Shown here: one piece after another, positions 35,607-48,193 of the stretch
Layout of the letters: the number at the start of each line of letters is the position of its first letter
How positions within the stretch are numbered: the first letter of the stretch is position 1
Source: Neoarius graeffei
Lineage: Eukaryota > Chordata > Actinopteri > Siluriformes > Ariidae
Length of the DNA stretch: 64,000 nt
Assembly (NCBI RefSeq): GCF_027579695.1
Contig: NC_083577.1
Coordinates: forward strand, 61,220,741 to 61,284,740
Direction: 5' to 3'
Program-made: the position numbers and the translations under genes
The notes under the pieces: generated by a model
What the model was told of the DNA's origin: nothing
Seen by the model: the letters and a program-made list of their open reading frames with translations, nothing else
Databases searched by the model: none

Positions 35607-38600
35607 TCCTCGTCAAAAGTTAATTAGTGCAATTTCTTGCTTTCTTAATATGTTTAAGACCATCAAATAGTAAATAATAAAAGTACAGTAAATAGCCCTA
35701 TTCCATATCTGCAGTAATCCATATTATGTCAAGAACCGCTCAACTAAGTAAAGAGAAATGACATCCGTTATTACTTTGACATGAAGTGTCTTTTAATTAA
35801 TAAAAATAAAGAAAAAACGTTGAATTAGGAGGTGTATCCAAAGTTCTGTCTGGTACTGTACATGACTAATAATTTCATATTACACAGTAGTAATTAAATA
35901 GTATGCTTTCAAATCAATAACTAAATAATAATAAGCTGGGATTTGAATTGTGATATGAAGTTTTGTGATTTATACAAATATTTAACACATTATTCAGGCT
36001 TATAAAGCCCTTATTATCATGGATATTTGCAAAGTTCAACTGCATCACCATTTACCACATCAGTTAATCCACATGGAATCATGAACACAGTGAACTGATT
36101 CAATTCCACCTTGCATTCCCCCAAATCCCAAAAGTAATGTATTGTTTAAAAACCCTAAAATATCCCAAAGCTAAGATAATTTAAATAATACATTAAATTT
36201 TGTCCCGGGAAAAAAAAAAAGGTAATTGGCAAATAGGAAATTGAACCCTGGAGCTTAGTTCCTTAACCAAACATGCTGTGGTTGGTTAGGCTCTGTCACA
36301 GAGGAGACGCCTGACGCACAGATTAATTTTCTCTCTCTGTGGAGTCGGAGGCAAGAAAACAATTAGGTGTCTAAAATGCGTTTCACTGTGTGCCACTTGA
36401 TACAGCTTTGCTCATAAAAGGGGCAATTGTCTCCAAAGAGGTCAGATTCAGCGATGACTTCAGTGTCTCCGAAAGACACCGTTGTCATTTGCACCATTCA
36501 GTAACATTTCAATTAGGAGTGACAGAGTGGTAATAAACATAATGGTGTAAGAGTTCCATTGTTGTTCTTTCTGCTGTCACATTCTTGTAGACGTGGTAAC
36601 TGCCTGGAGGCCAAAGGTGGTGTGTGTATATACATGTGGGTGTGTAAACTCTTGCCACTACCTTCTTACCATTTCCCCTGACCTCAGTCTGTAGTCAGCT
36701 GCCTCAAAACAAGGTTAAATCTATAAAGTTATCATGATCAAACAGTCACATTACACGTGTGTGTGTGTGTGTGGTGACAGGGGCAGTGCATACAGATTTC
36801 TTTAATTGTACCAGGCCTCACTGCCCCTGTCTGTCAATCTCACAGCTTTGAATTGGAGGAATTTCCCCTGCTCACGCTGTTAAATGATGTACCCAATTAA
36901 AAGCGTTAGAATTCATGATCTTCAGTCAAGGTTAAATGAAAGCGCTCAGTCCTGTCAGTGGGGGTGATTAAACGTTGCCTAGATCAGGCACATTCGTTGG
37001 AAAAAAAATTAAAATTTGGGTCTAAAGCATGAATTTTTATTCATTATCCCACAGCCTGGCTGTCCAAATGCTCAGCACATATGCTCTTAATCACTGCATT
37101 CATTTTAAAACTGCCCGCTGTTACCACACTAAAAAAGGATTAAAACCTTCAAATGGCAGTGTTTTAGACACTCGCAGAAGGAACTCAGAAGTGACACTGC
37201 GATTGATTTTTCAAAGACTCCTTTTTAAACAGGGAAAGACAGGTTTGTTTTTGTGTGGGCTGATTGCGCCTTTAGTTTATTTAAGATGACAGACACACTG
37301 AACCTGCCATTAGTGGTTTGAAAAGGGACTTTGTAAAATGCTAAGAGATGGGCTGCTGAATTACACATAAATATTTTTGGCAAACATGAAAGCAACTAAA
37401 AATCCTGCAGAAACCTTGAGGAACGTATTAAGCATGTTCACAGATTAACCACACTAAAGCTGTGATCACAAATGTATCTGTTCAGTGCAATTACAGGACA
37501 CAAAATAGTGGTATTATTGCAGCAGAACATCTTGCACAGCTCTCAGATCATATTAGAATAATAAATACATTAATGAGATGAGTGCATTATCACAGTGGCC
37601 CTCAAGTCCCTTAGTTCGGTTCCCCCATCTTTACTGATATATCTGATTCAGGATATGAATGGCTTGATAATTAGCTGATGAGCTGATTCAGTTTGGTTAA
37701 AATAGGCAAAATGTGAAACGATCAGAGGACTGAGACTGAAGACCACAGCATCATTACAAAGCTCTTCATATGCTGCATACTAATTGTCAAACTCACTAAT
37801 TACCTATAAAAGCACTTAATGAATAAAAGTGTGAAATGTATTAAAACAACGTTACCAAGTTCTTTGTAACCAAACACTAAAAATCATTTTTATCACACTC
37901 TGGTAATAGTTTAAAAGAAACCTAAGTACGAGCTTTTCAAGGGTCTAAACCCATAAAAAATAGACTGAGAAGAAAGAATCATAACTCAGTGTGATGTGAA
38001 TTAACTCATGGCAGTAAGATGAATAGTGTAGGGGCTTATTAATATGCACAGTTGTTTGGTGAATAAGTTTCGTGTTCAGCTGTGATGAATGAGAAGGACC
38101 CAGAGAGGTTGCTTATGAGTAATGACCTTATAATAAAACAGAAATCAGCTGTCCTGCAATGAGGCCTACACCTTGTACAAAAATCCCGTGACTTTTGTCT
38201 TTTTTTTTTTGTACAAACCTCTCTCTGATAAGGTTTTAGCTTGACTGTATTCCCTGAACTATTGAACTAGTTTGATGATATCTTTCTGATGGAGACTATA
38301 AAGCACTTCTGCAAGTCACTCTAGATAAGGGCTTCTACTAAATGATATAAATTTACTGTCAAACTGCATGCACGCACGCACACACACACACGCATTACTT
38401 GAATATACAAATACCTTTTGTAAATTTACTGTCACTGTAAAAGTACAAGATTCATTGTGCAGTTCCACACTCATGTCTACCACAGCAAACGTAAATTATT
38501 CTCTAATAACTGAAAAGTTTGCAGTTTTTACTAAATTAAATATTTAAAGATGAATAATTGAAACCTTAAGGTACTTCATCTGATTATAGTCACTTCCAAG

Positions 38601-40027
38601 CCTCACTTGAAAGCTGGTTACAAGCAATATTTTAAATCTAATCCATTTAAATTGGTAAGATTTTAATGATCACTTGGTCTGAAATATTGCATTTTTCAGT
38701 CAGAGGTAAGATCCTGATTAAGTGACCTAGAAACATGACCAAGGGATAGTGTGTACAAGTTTATTTCAGCTTTTTTTTGTCTTCCATTTGTGCATTTTGA
38801 CACTCTATTATGAAACCGTATCACTTGAATGACTGCCAGAGTGACTGCACTTTCCCTGCTCAAGGGTGCAACATTCATAAATAAGATTTTGGATAACAAG
38901 AAGCATATCACAGCTCGCCAGAGCAACAAAGCAAGTGCTCACCCACAGGACAGCACCCGAAGGACAGCAGCACGGCACACGCATCAGCGGCGGGTCTCAT
39001 TTAAACAAGTCTGAGAGAGAAAGAGGAAATAAATAAGGCCTCGGGCTCCTCTCTCCTTTAATGTATTCAATTAAACTGCTTCCCTTGGGAGATGGGCGAC
39101 ACACACACACACACACACGCACACGCACAAATACACTGGTGTGAAGAGACACGATTGCCTGGAGAAGAATGCTCTGAATACTCTCATTCTCAGCCTGCTG
39201 ATTAGAAATCTCTCTCAACAGGTTTTTTCTTAATTAAACTTCCCAAGAGCAGAGACCCTCTCAATTTTGACTAGGAAATAAATAAATTAATAAATAAACT
39301 TTTTTTAAAAAGAAATTTTACTCATAAAAGAGGAAAGTTAATGTGGAATCATTTGAAGTCATTGAAATAACTTAAAGGTGTGCCAGAAGCTTCTAAAGCA
39401 CAATGTTCATGGTGATGTACAATGCGGATCAAAGTTTCCATACATCCATCTTCAGTCATCAAACATTTTAAGGGACTGCAGCTATTCACCGTGATCACGG
39501 AGAGCGTAATTATAAATGAGAAAGTGACACTGCCTGAACATGTGTTCTTCAAAGAATTAAAAATGTCATTACATGTAACATTGTCTTCAACTGAAGGTGG
39601 TGGTTTGTCTTCGAAAATTCATGACAAAAGCATGAACTGCACCCCTGAGTTCGCTTGCTAACCCCCCTTTCAAAATTCTGTCTGTCGTCGACGGCAGGTA
39701 TACGGCGTAATGAGCCTCGTTGGCGCAATTATGAAAAATATGTCTGTGAAAGAATTAATTTGGTGTCCCTTTGTACTTGGTGCTAATTTTCCATGCAGTC
39801 CCATTGTGTTCCAAAACCCCACTGAATTTGTATCTATTAAAATGAATCTCTTATTACATTGCCTACATCGCCCCTTTGCTCTCTCATTTTTTTCCATAAC
39901 AAATCAACTTAATCAAGCTCATTAAGTGTCATTATTAGCCATTTATTGTTATCTTTCCCAGTGCTCTACTGACAGGCAATTCCCACCCACTCATGTCCTC
40001 ATGGCACTGCGGGCATCACTGGGCCTT

Positions 40028-40028
<1 letters not shown>
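35607..40028. other. Intergenic gene desert
   Basis: No gene recognised and few repeats apart from short (GT)n at 36,757-36,773 and (AC)n at 39,098-39,128. Stretches at 36,290-36,560, 38,880-39,230 and 39,640-39,930 are complex and repeat-poor. They could be conserved non-coding elements (inference from appearance only). Confidence 0.4.

Positions 40029-40085
<57 letters not shown>
40029..40085. repeat. (AC)n microsatellite
   Basis: About 28 uninterrupted AC units, followed by CT-rich sequence. Confidence 0.95.
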
Positions 40086-40090
<5 letters not shown>

Positions 40091-40677
40091 TCACTCTCTC
40101 TGTCTCTCTCTCTATGAAAGGCAAGAATACAAGAACGTGCACTCTTCAACACGTATTCTATTTTACATCGAGATCCACACATACACCTCAGGTACTATAC
40201 AAGTGCACTTTGTAATACAATTACTCTCTGTGGCCCAACTGCTGCTATACACAATTTGTCACACCCCCTTTACCACATCCATCAATAAACGGGACCACCA
40301 TAGAACAGATATTATTTGGGTGGTGTATATTTCTTGGCCACTTTATTAGACACATTGTGTTGGTTAGAGACTGTAGCATTGTTGTACAAGTTAGCAAGTG
40401 ATTGACAAACTGTGCATTGCAACAGACGAGTTAGACTCAGTACTAACCCTTCAAAAGTGCACCCGGATTGGACAACTGACTGTGTATAGATGTAGTATTT
40501 TGTCTCATTGTCTTAATCTCCAATAATTGCTTCTTTTGTCACATGCCAAGCACATGTCTATATAAAGATATTCTGTACTTTTGACATGTATCAATGGGAA
40601 AAAATGAGAAAACATGTAAACGTATAAAGAAGTTGATATTCTTACATCAATGTTGTGTAGCCTAAAGTGACATTTAA

Positions 40678-40680
<3 letters not shown>

Positions 40681-40728
<48 letters not shown>

Positions 40729-40729
40729 C
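40681..40729. repeat. (TC)n(AC)n compound microsatellite
   Basis: About 14 TC units pass directly into about 10 AC units. Confidence 0.95.
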
Positions 40730-41139
40730 CTTATCCAAGACTAAGGCAGCTGGTTAATTAGAGTCATTTCTCATGTCATGTGGTGTTTAGACAAAGTGTA
40801 ACTGATCATTGATGTTGACACTTAATGTTTTAGTGTCCCCACAAGTTTATGTCTCCACCAGTGTGTGTGTTAGAAAGCTTTTTAGGAAGTTAATGAACTG
40901 ATATTTCCATCAGATGCCACAACAACATCCAGAGAAATAGGACGTTACCGATTGATTACATTAACTCTGGGAAAGAGTTTAGCTATTGTAATTCTTTGAT
41001 CTCTAAGCTCTGAAAAGTTTCATTGAACTGCATGATACAGGAGACAATACAGATTTCATTTTATGAGAGTCATAAGCTTTTAAATCTAAACAAATTACAC
41101 TAAATATTTTAAATCTAAACAAATATATATATATGTATG

Positions 41140-41141
<2 letters not shown>

Positions 41142-41175
<34 letters not shown>
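41142..41175. repeat. (AG)n microsatellite
   Basis: About 16 AG units after a short TATATATATGTATG run. The sequence TTTTCAATACAAGAAGATAAAC just downstream (41,251) recurs at 41,503 as part of a local duplication. Confidence 0.9.
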
Positions 41176-41178
<3 letters not shown>

Positions 41179-41545
41179 ATTACACAGTTGTGTGAAGTTT
41201 ATCTTCGAGTGGTGAATATATTTCATGAGTGAGCAAATGAGTGAAATATTTTTCAATACAAGAAGATAAACTTCATATCTTCATGCCACCGTGCAATATT
41301 CTTTATATTATATGGATCCCCACTCCTCCCCCAAACACACACACACAAATACACAAGTTAATCAAGAGAAGTTTAATTTTGAACCATTTTGCCAATGCGC
41401 ATCCAGTCGGTGGGAAAACACTGGGCGTGACGTCATCAGAGTGAAATATAGGAAAATATGTCACTCAGATCTGCAGTGTATTTTGTATGAAAAAGATGAG
41501 TTTTTCAACACAAGAAGATAAACTTCATATCGTCAAGTTAACGTC

Positions 41546-41551
<6 letters not shown>

Positions 41552-41607
<56 letters not shown>
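41552..41607. repeat. (AT)n microsatellite, left half
   Basis: Runs directly into the left end of the Tc1-like element. The same AT repeat resumes at 43,216-43,260 on its other side. Confidence 0.92.
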
Positions 41608-41611
<4 letters not shown>

Positions 41612-43211
41612 ACTCCAATTCCAAAAAAGTTGGGACAAAGTACAAATTGTAAATAAAAACGGAATGCAATGATGTGGAAGTTTCAAAATTCCATATTTTA
41701 TTCAGAATAGAACATAGATGACACATCAAATGTTTAAACTGAGAAAATGTATCATTTAAAGAGAAAAATTAGGTGATTTTAAATTTCATGACAACAACAC
41801 ATCTCAAAAAAGTTGGGACAAGGCCATGTTTACCACTGTGAGACATCCCCTTTTCTCTTTACAACAGTCTGTAAATGTCTGGGGACTGAGGAGACAAGTT
41901 GCTCAAGTTTAGGGATAGGAATGTTAACCCATTCTTGTCTAATGTAGGATTCTAGTTGCTCAACTGTCTTAGGTCTTTTTTGTCGTATCTTCCGTTTTAT
42001 GATGCGCCAAATGTTTTCTATGGGTGAAAGATCTGGACTGCAGGCTGGCCAGTTCAGTACCCGGACCCTTCTTCTACGCAGCCATGATGCTGTAATTGAT
42101 GCAGTATGTGGTTTGGCATTGTCATGTTGGAAAATGCAAGGTCTTCCCTGAAAGAGACGTCATCTGGATGGGAGCATATGTTGCTCTAGAACCTGGATAT
42201 ACCTTTCAGCATTGATGGTGTCTTTCCAGATGTGTAAGCTGCCCATGCCACATGCACTAATGCAACCCCATACCATCAGAGATGCAGGCTTCTGAACTGA
42301 GCGCTGATAACAACTTGGGTCGTCCTTCTCCTCTTTAGTCCGAATGACACGGCGTCCCTGATTTCCATAAAGAACTTCAAATTTTGATTCATCTGACCAC
42401 AGAACAGTTTTCCACTTTGCCACAGTCCATTTTAAATGAGCCTTGGCCCAGAGAAGACGTCTGTGCTTCTGGATCATGTTTAGATACGGCTTCTTCTTGG
42501 AACTATAGAGTTTTAGCTGGCAACGGCGGATGGCACGGTGAATTGTGTTCACAGATAATGTTCTCTGGAAATATTCCTGAGCCCATTTTGTGATTTCCAA
42601 TACAGAAGCATGCCTGTATGTGATGCAGTGCCGTCTAAGGGCCCGAAGATCACGGGCACCCAGTATGGTTTTCTGGCCTTGACCCTTACGCACAGAGATT
42701 CTTCCAGATTCTCTGAATCTTTTGATGATATTATGCACTGTAGATGATGAGATGTTCAAACTCTTTGCAATTTTACACTGTCAAACTCCTTTCTGATATT
42801 GCTCCACTATTTGTCGGCACAGAATTAGGGGGATTGGTGATCCTCTTCCCATCTTTACTTCTGAGAGCTGCTGCCACTCCAAGATGCTCTTTTTATACCC
42901 AGTCATGTTAATGACCTATTGCCAATTGACCTAATGAGTTGCAATTTGTTCCTCCAGCTGTTCCTTTTTTGTACCTTTAACTTTTCCAGCCTCTTATTGC
43001 CCCGTCCCAACTTTTTTGAGATGTGTTGCTGTCATGAAATTTCAAATGAGCCAATATTTGGCATGAAATTTCAAAATGTCTCACTTTCGACATTTGATAT
43101 GTTGTCTATGTTCTATTGTGAATACAATATCAGTTTTTGAGATTTGTAAATTATTGCATTCCATTTTTATTTACAATTTGTACTTTGTCCCAACTTTTTT
43201 GGAATCGGGGT

Positions 43212-43214
<3 letters not shown>
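41608..43214 (-). mobile_element. Tc1-like transposon inserted in (TA)n
   Basis: About 1.6 kb. Inverted ends contain CCAATTCCAAAAAAGTTGGG on the left and the complement of CCCAACTTTTTTGGAATCGG on the right. Both flanks are long TA repeats, so the TA target lies inside a microsatellite. Encodes a broken transposase on the minus strand. Confidence 0.9.
41830..42852 (-). pseudogene. Tc1-like transposase with two in-frame stops
   Basis: Frame of 341 codons from ATG (MGRGSPIPLILCRQ, start at 42,852) to TAA at 41,830. There is no frameshift, but TGA stops fall near codon 25 and at 42,160-42,162. The second looks like a CpG-decayed Arg codon. Helix-turn-helix sequence [19 protein letters not shown] and the catalytic DDE motifs VLWSDES, FQHDNAKPHTA and SPIENIW are all present. 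Dead as it stands but little diverged. Confidence 0.88.
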
Positions 43215-43215
<1 letters not shown>

Positions 43216-43273
<58 letters not shown>

Positions 43274-43274
43274 G
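43216..43274. repeat. (AT)n and (AC)n microsatellite, right half
   Basis: TA repeat continuing the tract broken by the Tc1-like insertion, then a short AC run. Confidence 0.9.
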
Positions 43275-43597
43275 TATAACAGCAAGGGTTTAGATGGAAA
43301 TACAGTCTGAGTTGTTATACGCAAACATTTCAGCTTAATTGCATCTACTTATTCAATTAGTTTCTACCTTGTTTAGGTTAATTACATTACTATCTGGTAG
43401 GCAGAAATATGCAGAGCGAGAAAAATAATGTATGGTAACGCTTGGGAAATGCTAATGAGGCAGATATTTATTCCTCATTAATGAGAAACACAAAAGCAGC
43501 ACAGATAGCAGCTTTCAAACTTCAACTTAAGTTTGTAATGATGCATCTTGCACATTTTTCCAGGAACATGAATGCATTGATGGCCACAAACTGTGAA

Positions 43598-43599
43598 GC

Positions 43600-43664
<65 letters not shown>
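43598..43664. repeat. (AC)n microsatellite
   Basis: About 33 AC units, followed by TATGTGTGTGTGTGTG, so a short CA/TG hairpin is possible. Confidence 0.95.
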
Positions 43665-43666
<2 letters not shown>

Positions 43667-43679
43667 TGTGTGTGTGTGT

Positions 43680-46440
43680 GCAATTTAGAGATATTTAATT
43701 TTAACTCAAATATTGGTCTTCACCATTGAAAGGGGTCTCTTAGTTTTTCCATAGTTGTATTACAGCTCATTGTTCTTTTATATAAGTGAATGCTTTCATT
43801 ATGATGAACAGTTAAAGGGTAAATACAGAATGATTAGATCACAGCAGTACTATCCACTGCAATCAAGTTAAAAAATTTCCTGTCAAAAAAAGAATGATTT
43901 TTGTCAAAAAAAGTATATTTACAAATCAGACCCATAGAGACTGAATACTAGAACACCAGCCATTTCCTTCTCAGCAAGACCAGCTACACTACACCACCTC
44001 ATTTTCATCTCACCATTTCAAACTTTAATCAGACTTTAACTGTGGCAATGTGAAAGTGTCTTAAATAAAGGCGCCTGCTCTCCACAATAACACTTAAAAA
44101 GGTCCTTTGTGTGGCTCTTTCCCCCTGTGAACAATAGCAAATTATATCAGGGTAAGAAATCTTTTATAATGAATCACACATTTGCTGATTGCAAATAATT
44201 GCGTTAGGCGTGTAATATTGGCGGGGTCGTGGAGGTGACTGAGCCATGAGTAATACGAGGATTTGATCTGTGGCCCTCGCTGATGAGGTCTATTCACAGC
44301 GCTGCTGACCTGCACCCCCTTCCCAAGAGTTCCCCCTACCACCAGTACTCCCCCCCCCCCACCGCCACTTCACTGTGATCACAAACGTGTTGGTTAAAGT
44401 TTGAAGTAAGGTACGATAAGAACACAAGCTGTTCTGCTCCCTATACATCAACACCCCTCTTTCTCTTTCACCTTTGGCTGTTACATTGCAGTCTCTGTCA
44501 ATGAAAGAGGCTGTAAAATGATGTTCGGCTCTGTGAGGGAGCAGAAAGCACACAGCAACACTCAGCAGTGCATAGCAGGACACAGACGTAGGAATATGGA
44601 TCGATCCACAGCTTTCTGCACAAATTCTAAAATTATAAATAGCAATAGGAACTTAACATGAGAGTATTTCTTTCTTTTTTTTATGCATTCTGGATATTTT
44701 TTATGCATGATCAGAAATGTGAAACAAACAAAAACACCCAGTATAGAGCAATAATAATTAAGAAATTAAGTTGCAATATTCTTTTTTTTCTTATTTTAAG
44801 CATTTATTAAATAATAAGTCCTGACATAATAAATACTGCGACTCTTAAAGCCTCCAAAATAAGCCAGTTTCACTCATCCAGTGAATCAGAAACTGGTTCT
44901 TTTTGAAATTAATCCCAGCTTTATTTTATAAGCAAAAATTGAGATATAAAATCCTATCTATAAGCAAGTTACACACTGGCTAGTTTATATTTATTTGCTC
45001 ATATGAGCCAACTCAAAGCTTAATGTACACAACAGCATTTGTGTTTCCAATACAGTGTCATTTAAATTACTGACTGAAAATATACAATTCCATTACATCC
45101 TGTTCCAATTTTTCCTTCCCAGATGTGTTTACTAGGGCCTGAAAACACACACACTGGGAAAATTGGGAAGAAATAATGACCTTACATGAAGACAGTGGGC
45201 CCTTTGAAGTTTGTTCACACAAATTAATTCAAGGAAAAGTGCTGTCCGACAATTTTATAAATTATATAACTGAAGAAATTCCTGCTCTATGGAAGTAAGT
45301 CAAGGTCATTATATTGAATTCAACAAAGCCTAAACCATATTTTAGACAGCGTTAATACAGACTTAACCCCGTTGTTTTTGCTCTACTCAGTTATTCAGTC
45401 GCAGACTGGCCTTCGTAAATGGACACGGCTTATTTACAGCCTGCTTAATGACAAAGAGTGTAAACAAAGACTCAAGACACTGAGCACATTGTTCTGATTT
45501 TGAAAGGAAATATCAGGGGAAATAATCAAAAACACAAACACCTACATTTCAGATGAATGAATCTGTAATTACTTCAGGGTATCAAAGTCTCCTATGTGCA
45601 TATTTCTGAAGCAATTGTGTCCGAGATTTATGACACAAATATGTTGCAGGAGAGAAAAATACACCAAAATATAAACACCTCGATACTCCCTAGTCTCTCA
45701 CACACAAAAATATTTATATATTTATTTATTCATGAACAAGTCTCAGAGCTCCAGAGGCTAGATATTTCTGTGAACATTCAAAGTATGCCAATGAATAATT
45801 ATGAGAGAGTTTGGTGCAGAACTACAAATACAGAAGACATAGAACCAGTGAATTTAATCAGGCAAAAAGGAAAATTTATTATGAAAACAAAATTCCAGTA
45901 TTGATTAATTGTAAACCGCTGAACATCGATTTAATGATGAATTTTTTCAAGCCTTCATAGTACTAAGTTACACAAGGCTACTTGCACACGTGTTTAAAAA
46001 ATTGCATTGCGCTTTCAGCTGATAATGAGATGAAGAGAAAGAGATTAGTGGGGAATAAGAAAGGGAGAAGTTTGTTTGAAGGCATGTGTGGTTAGTTTTT
46101 AATGCGTATGTGGTCAAGGAGTGGACTGGCTATAAGCATGTGTGTGTTCAGAGATTAAAACCAGTTTAATGAACAACTAAAACCCAGAACTGGTGTTTTG
46201 TTAGTGGTCGAGAACAATTGAAAGCATCAGCTGGTTGCCATCTCATGCTGAGCATCCGGCCAAGCTGTGAAGTACACATGTATATTCACTGGTTCAGCAT
46301 GTGGATGCGATTTGTCATGGCTGAAAATTAAACAAACATTCTCTTAAACCATACAAATGTAAATACTTACCGCAGGGCCAAAGCCCACCCTTTTGGTACA
46401 AAAATCCCTCTGTAGTAACTAAGGACAATTAACTTACACC
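43680..46440. other. Intergenic gene desert
   Basis: No gene or clear mobile element recognised. AT-rich, with a C10 run at 44,350-44,360. Confidence 0.45.
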
Positions 46441-46445
46441 ACCGT

Positions 46446-46815
46446 GGGTGGCACGGTGGTGTAGTGGTTAGCACGGTCACCTCACAGCAAGAAGGCTCTG
46501 GGTTTGAGCCCAGCGGCCAGTGGGGGCCTTTCTGTGTAAAGTTTGCATGTTCTCTCCGTGTCTGCGTGGGTTTCCATGTTCTCCCACAGTCCAAAGACAT
46601 GCGGTTAGGTTAATATGGGATGGCCTTGGGCTGAGTGAGGCACCTACTCCCAACTGCTCCCTGGGTGCTGTTAGCATGGCTGCCTACTGCTCTGGGTATG
46701 TGTGTGTGCTCATTGCTCACGTGTGTGTGCATGTGTGTGTGTGTTCACTGCTTCAGATGGGTTAAATGCAGAGAAGAATTTCACAAGTGTGTGATGAATA
46801 AAGTTGTTGTTGTTC
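46446..46815 (+). mobile_element. Chimeric SINE: family A head, family B tail
   Basis: 46,446-46,612 is the tRNA head and body of family A (GGCACGGTGGTGTAGTGG to CCAAAGACATGCGGTTAGG). It then switches to the family B 3' half (GGCACCTACTCCCAACTGC, GGGTTAAATGCAGAGAAG, tail ending near AATAAAGTTGTTGTTG). There is no second head. Confidence 0.72.
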
Positions 46816-47103
46816 TTCTAATAATGTAATGAAACAAAGGCACACAAACTGCAACACACAAACAAGTTGATTTCACCCACCCCGGGGGGAGGAATACCAT
46901 ATGGATGATTATATGAAAAGCATATTGGTTATTAAAAAAAAAACAAAACCCACTGTATTCCACAGCACTACTGAATTCTCAAATCTAGCTAGGCAAACAA
47001 TTTTCTTCATTTGCCCCTGACTGTATACTGATTGTACAGATCTCTTAGCCTTTAAATCTTCTCACTAAGCTGGAAATTCTCTGTCTGATTTAATAGATTT
47101 TAT

Positions 47104-47446
47104 CCATCCATTCATTATTTATATATCACTTATCCATCAGGGTCATGGGTGAGCTGGAGCCAATCCCAGCTGGCTTCAGCCGAGAGGCAGGGTACACCCT
47201 GGGCACGTCACCAAACTCTCATAGGCCTAACACAGAGACAAACCACCATTCATACTCACATTCACACCCGTGGGCAATTTGGGTAGCTAGTTGACCTAAT
47301 GCATGTCTGTGGACTGTTGGAAGAAACAAGAGCACCCAGAGGAAACCCACACAGGCATGAGGAGTGCATACAAACTCTACACAGAAAGGCACCAGTCGAC
47401 CAAGAGTCCCAAGATGGAAGTAATCACTGCACCACTGTGCCATCGT
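47104..47446 (-). mobile_element. SINE family A, old diverged copy
   Basis: Reverse copy, recognisable by GAGCTGGAGCCAATCCCAGC and GTGGACTGTTGGAAGAAAC, with many substitutions and small deletions. Confidence 0.72.
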
Positions 47447-47635
47447 AATAAATTATATATTTTAGTAAGCACAAATTTAAAGTTAATTTTGAACATTTTG
47501 AGTCATTAAAACTAACTTATGACTTGTTATAATAGAAAATACAAATATAAAACTAATCAAAATAAAGTTGTCCTGATGAACAGAACAGACTGAATGAAAA
47601 GTTTTTTCTCTCTGGAATTTTAGTGAAGAGAGCAG

Positions 47636-48193
47636 CATGGTGGTGTAGTAGTTAGCACTGTCGCCTCACTGCAAAAAGGTTTTGGGTTCGAGCCCAGTGG
47701 CCGATGGGGGCCTTTCTGTTGGAGTTTGTATGTTCTCTCCATGTCTGTGTGGGTTTCCTCTGGGTGCTCCGGTTTCTCCCACAGTCCAAAGGCATGCAGG
47801 TTAGGCTAATTGGTGGCTCTAAATTGTCCACAGGTGCAAATGTGAGTGTGAATGGTTGAGAGGAGAAAACCTCTATAATAATCCAGTAGAAGCCAACGGG
47901 AAACCACTACTGTAATGTTCCCTAGACACTTTGATGGCTGAAGCTGTCAGAGCAGCCACGTCACTGTAGCGATAAGCCGAAATGGGTGGATGGAAATTGA
48001 CTGTAGGTGTGAACGTGAGTGTGAATGGTTGTTTGTCTCCATGTGTCAGCCCTGCGATGATCTGGTGACTTGTCCAGGGTGTATCCCGCCTCTCACCCAT
48101 AGTCAGCTGGGATAGGCTCCAGCTTGCCTGTGACCCTGCACAGGCTAAGCGGCTACAGATAATGGATGGATGGATGGATGGATGGATGGATGT
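47636..48193 (+). mobile_element. SINE family A with internal extra segment
   Basis: Forward copy of over 550 bp instead of about 370. A 133-bp unrelated segment (about 47,859-47,991) splits it. The SINE piece GTGAGTGTGAATGGTTG appears on both sides, so about 38 bp of SINE are repeated. The tail is (GGAT)n at 48,163-48,191. Confidence 0.75.

Noticed and set aside
42384..42593. Plus-strand ORF of 69 codons
   Set aside because: Opposite strand of the broken Tc1 transposase.
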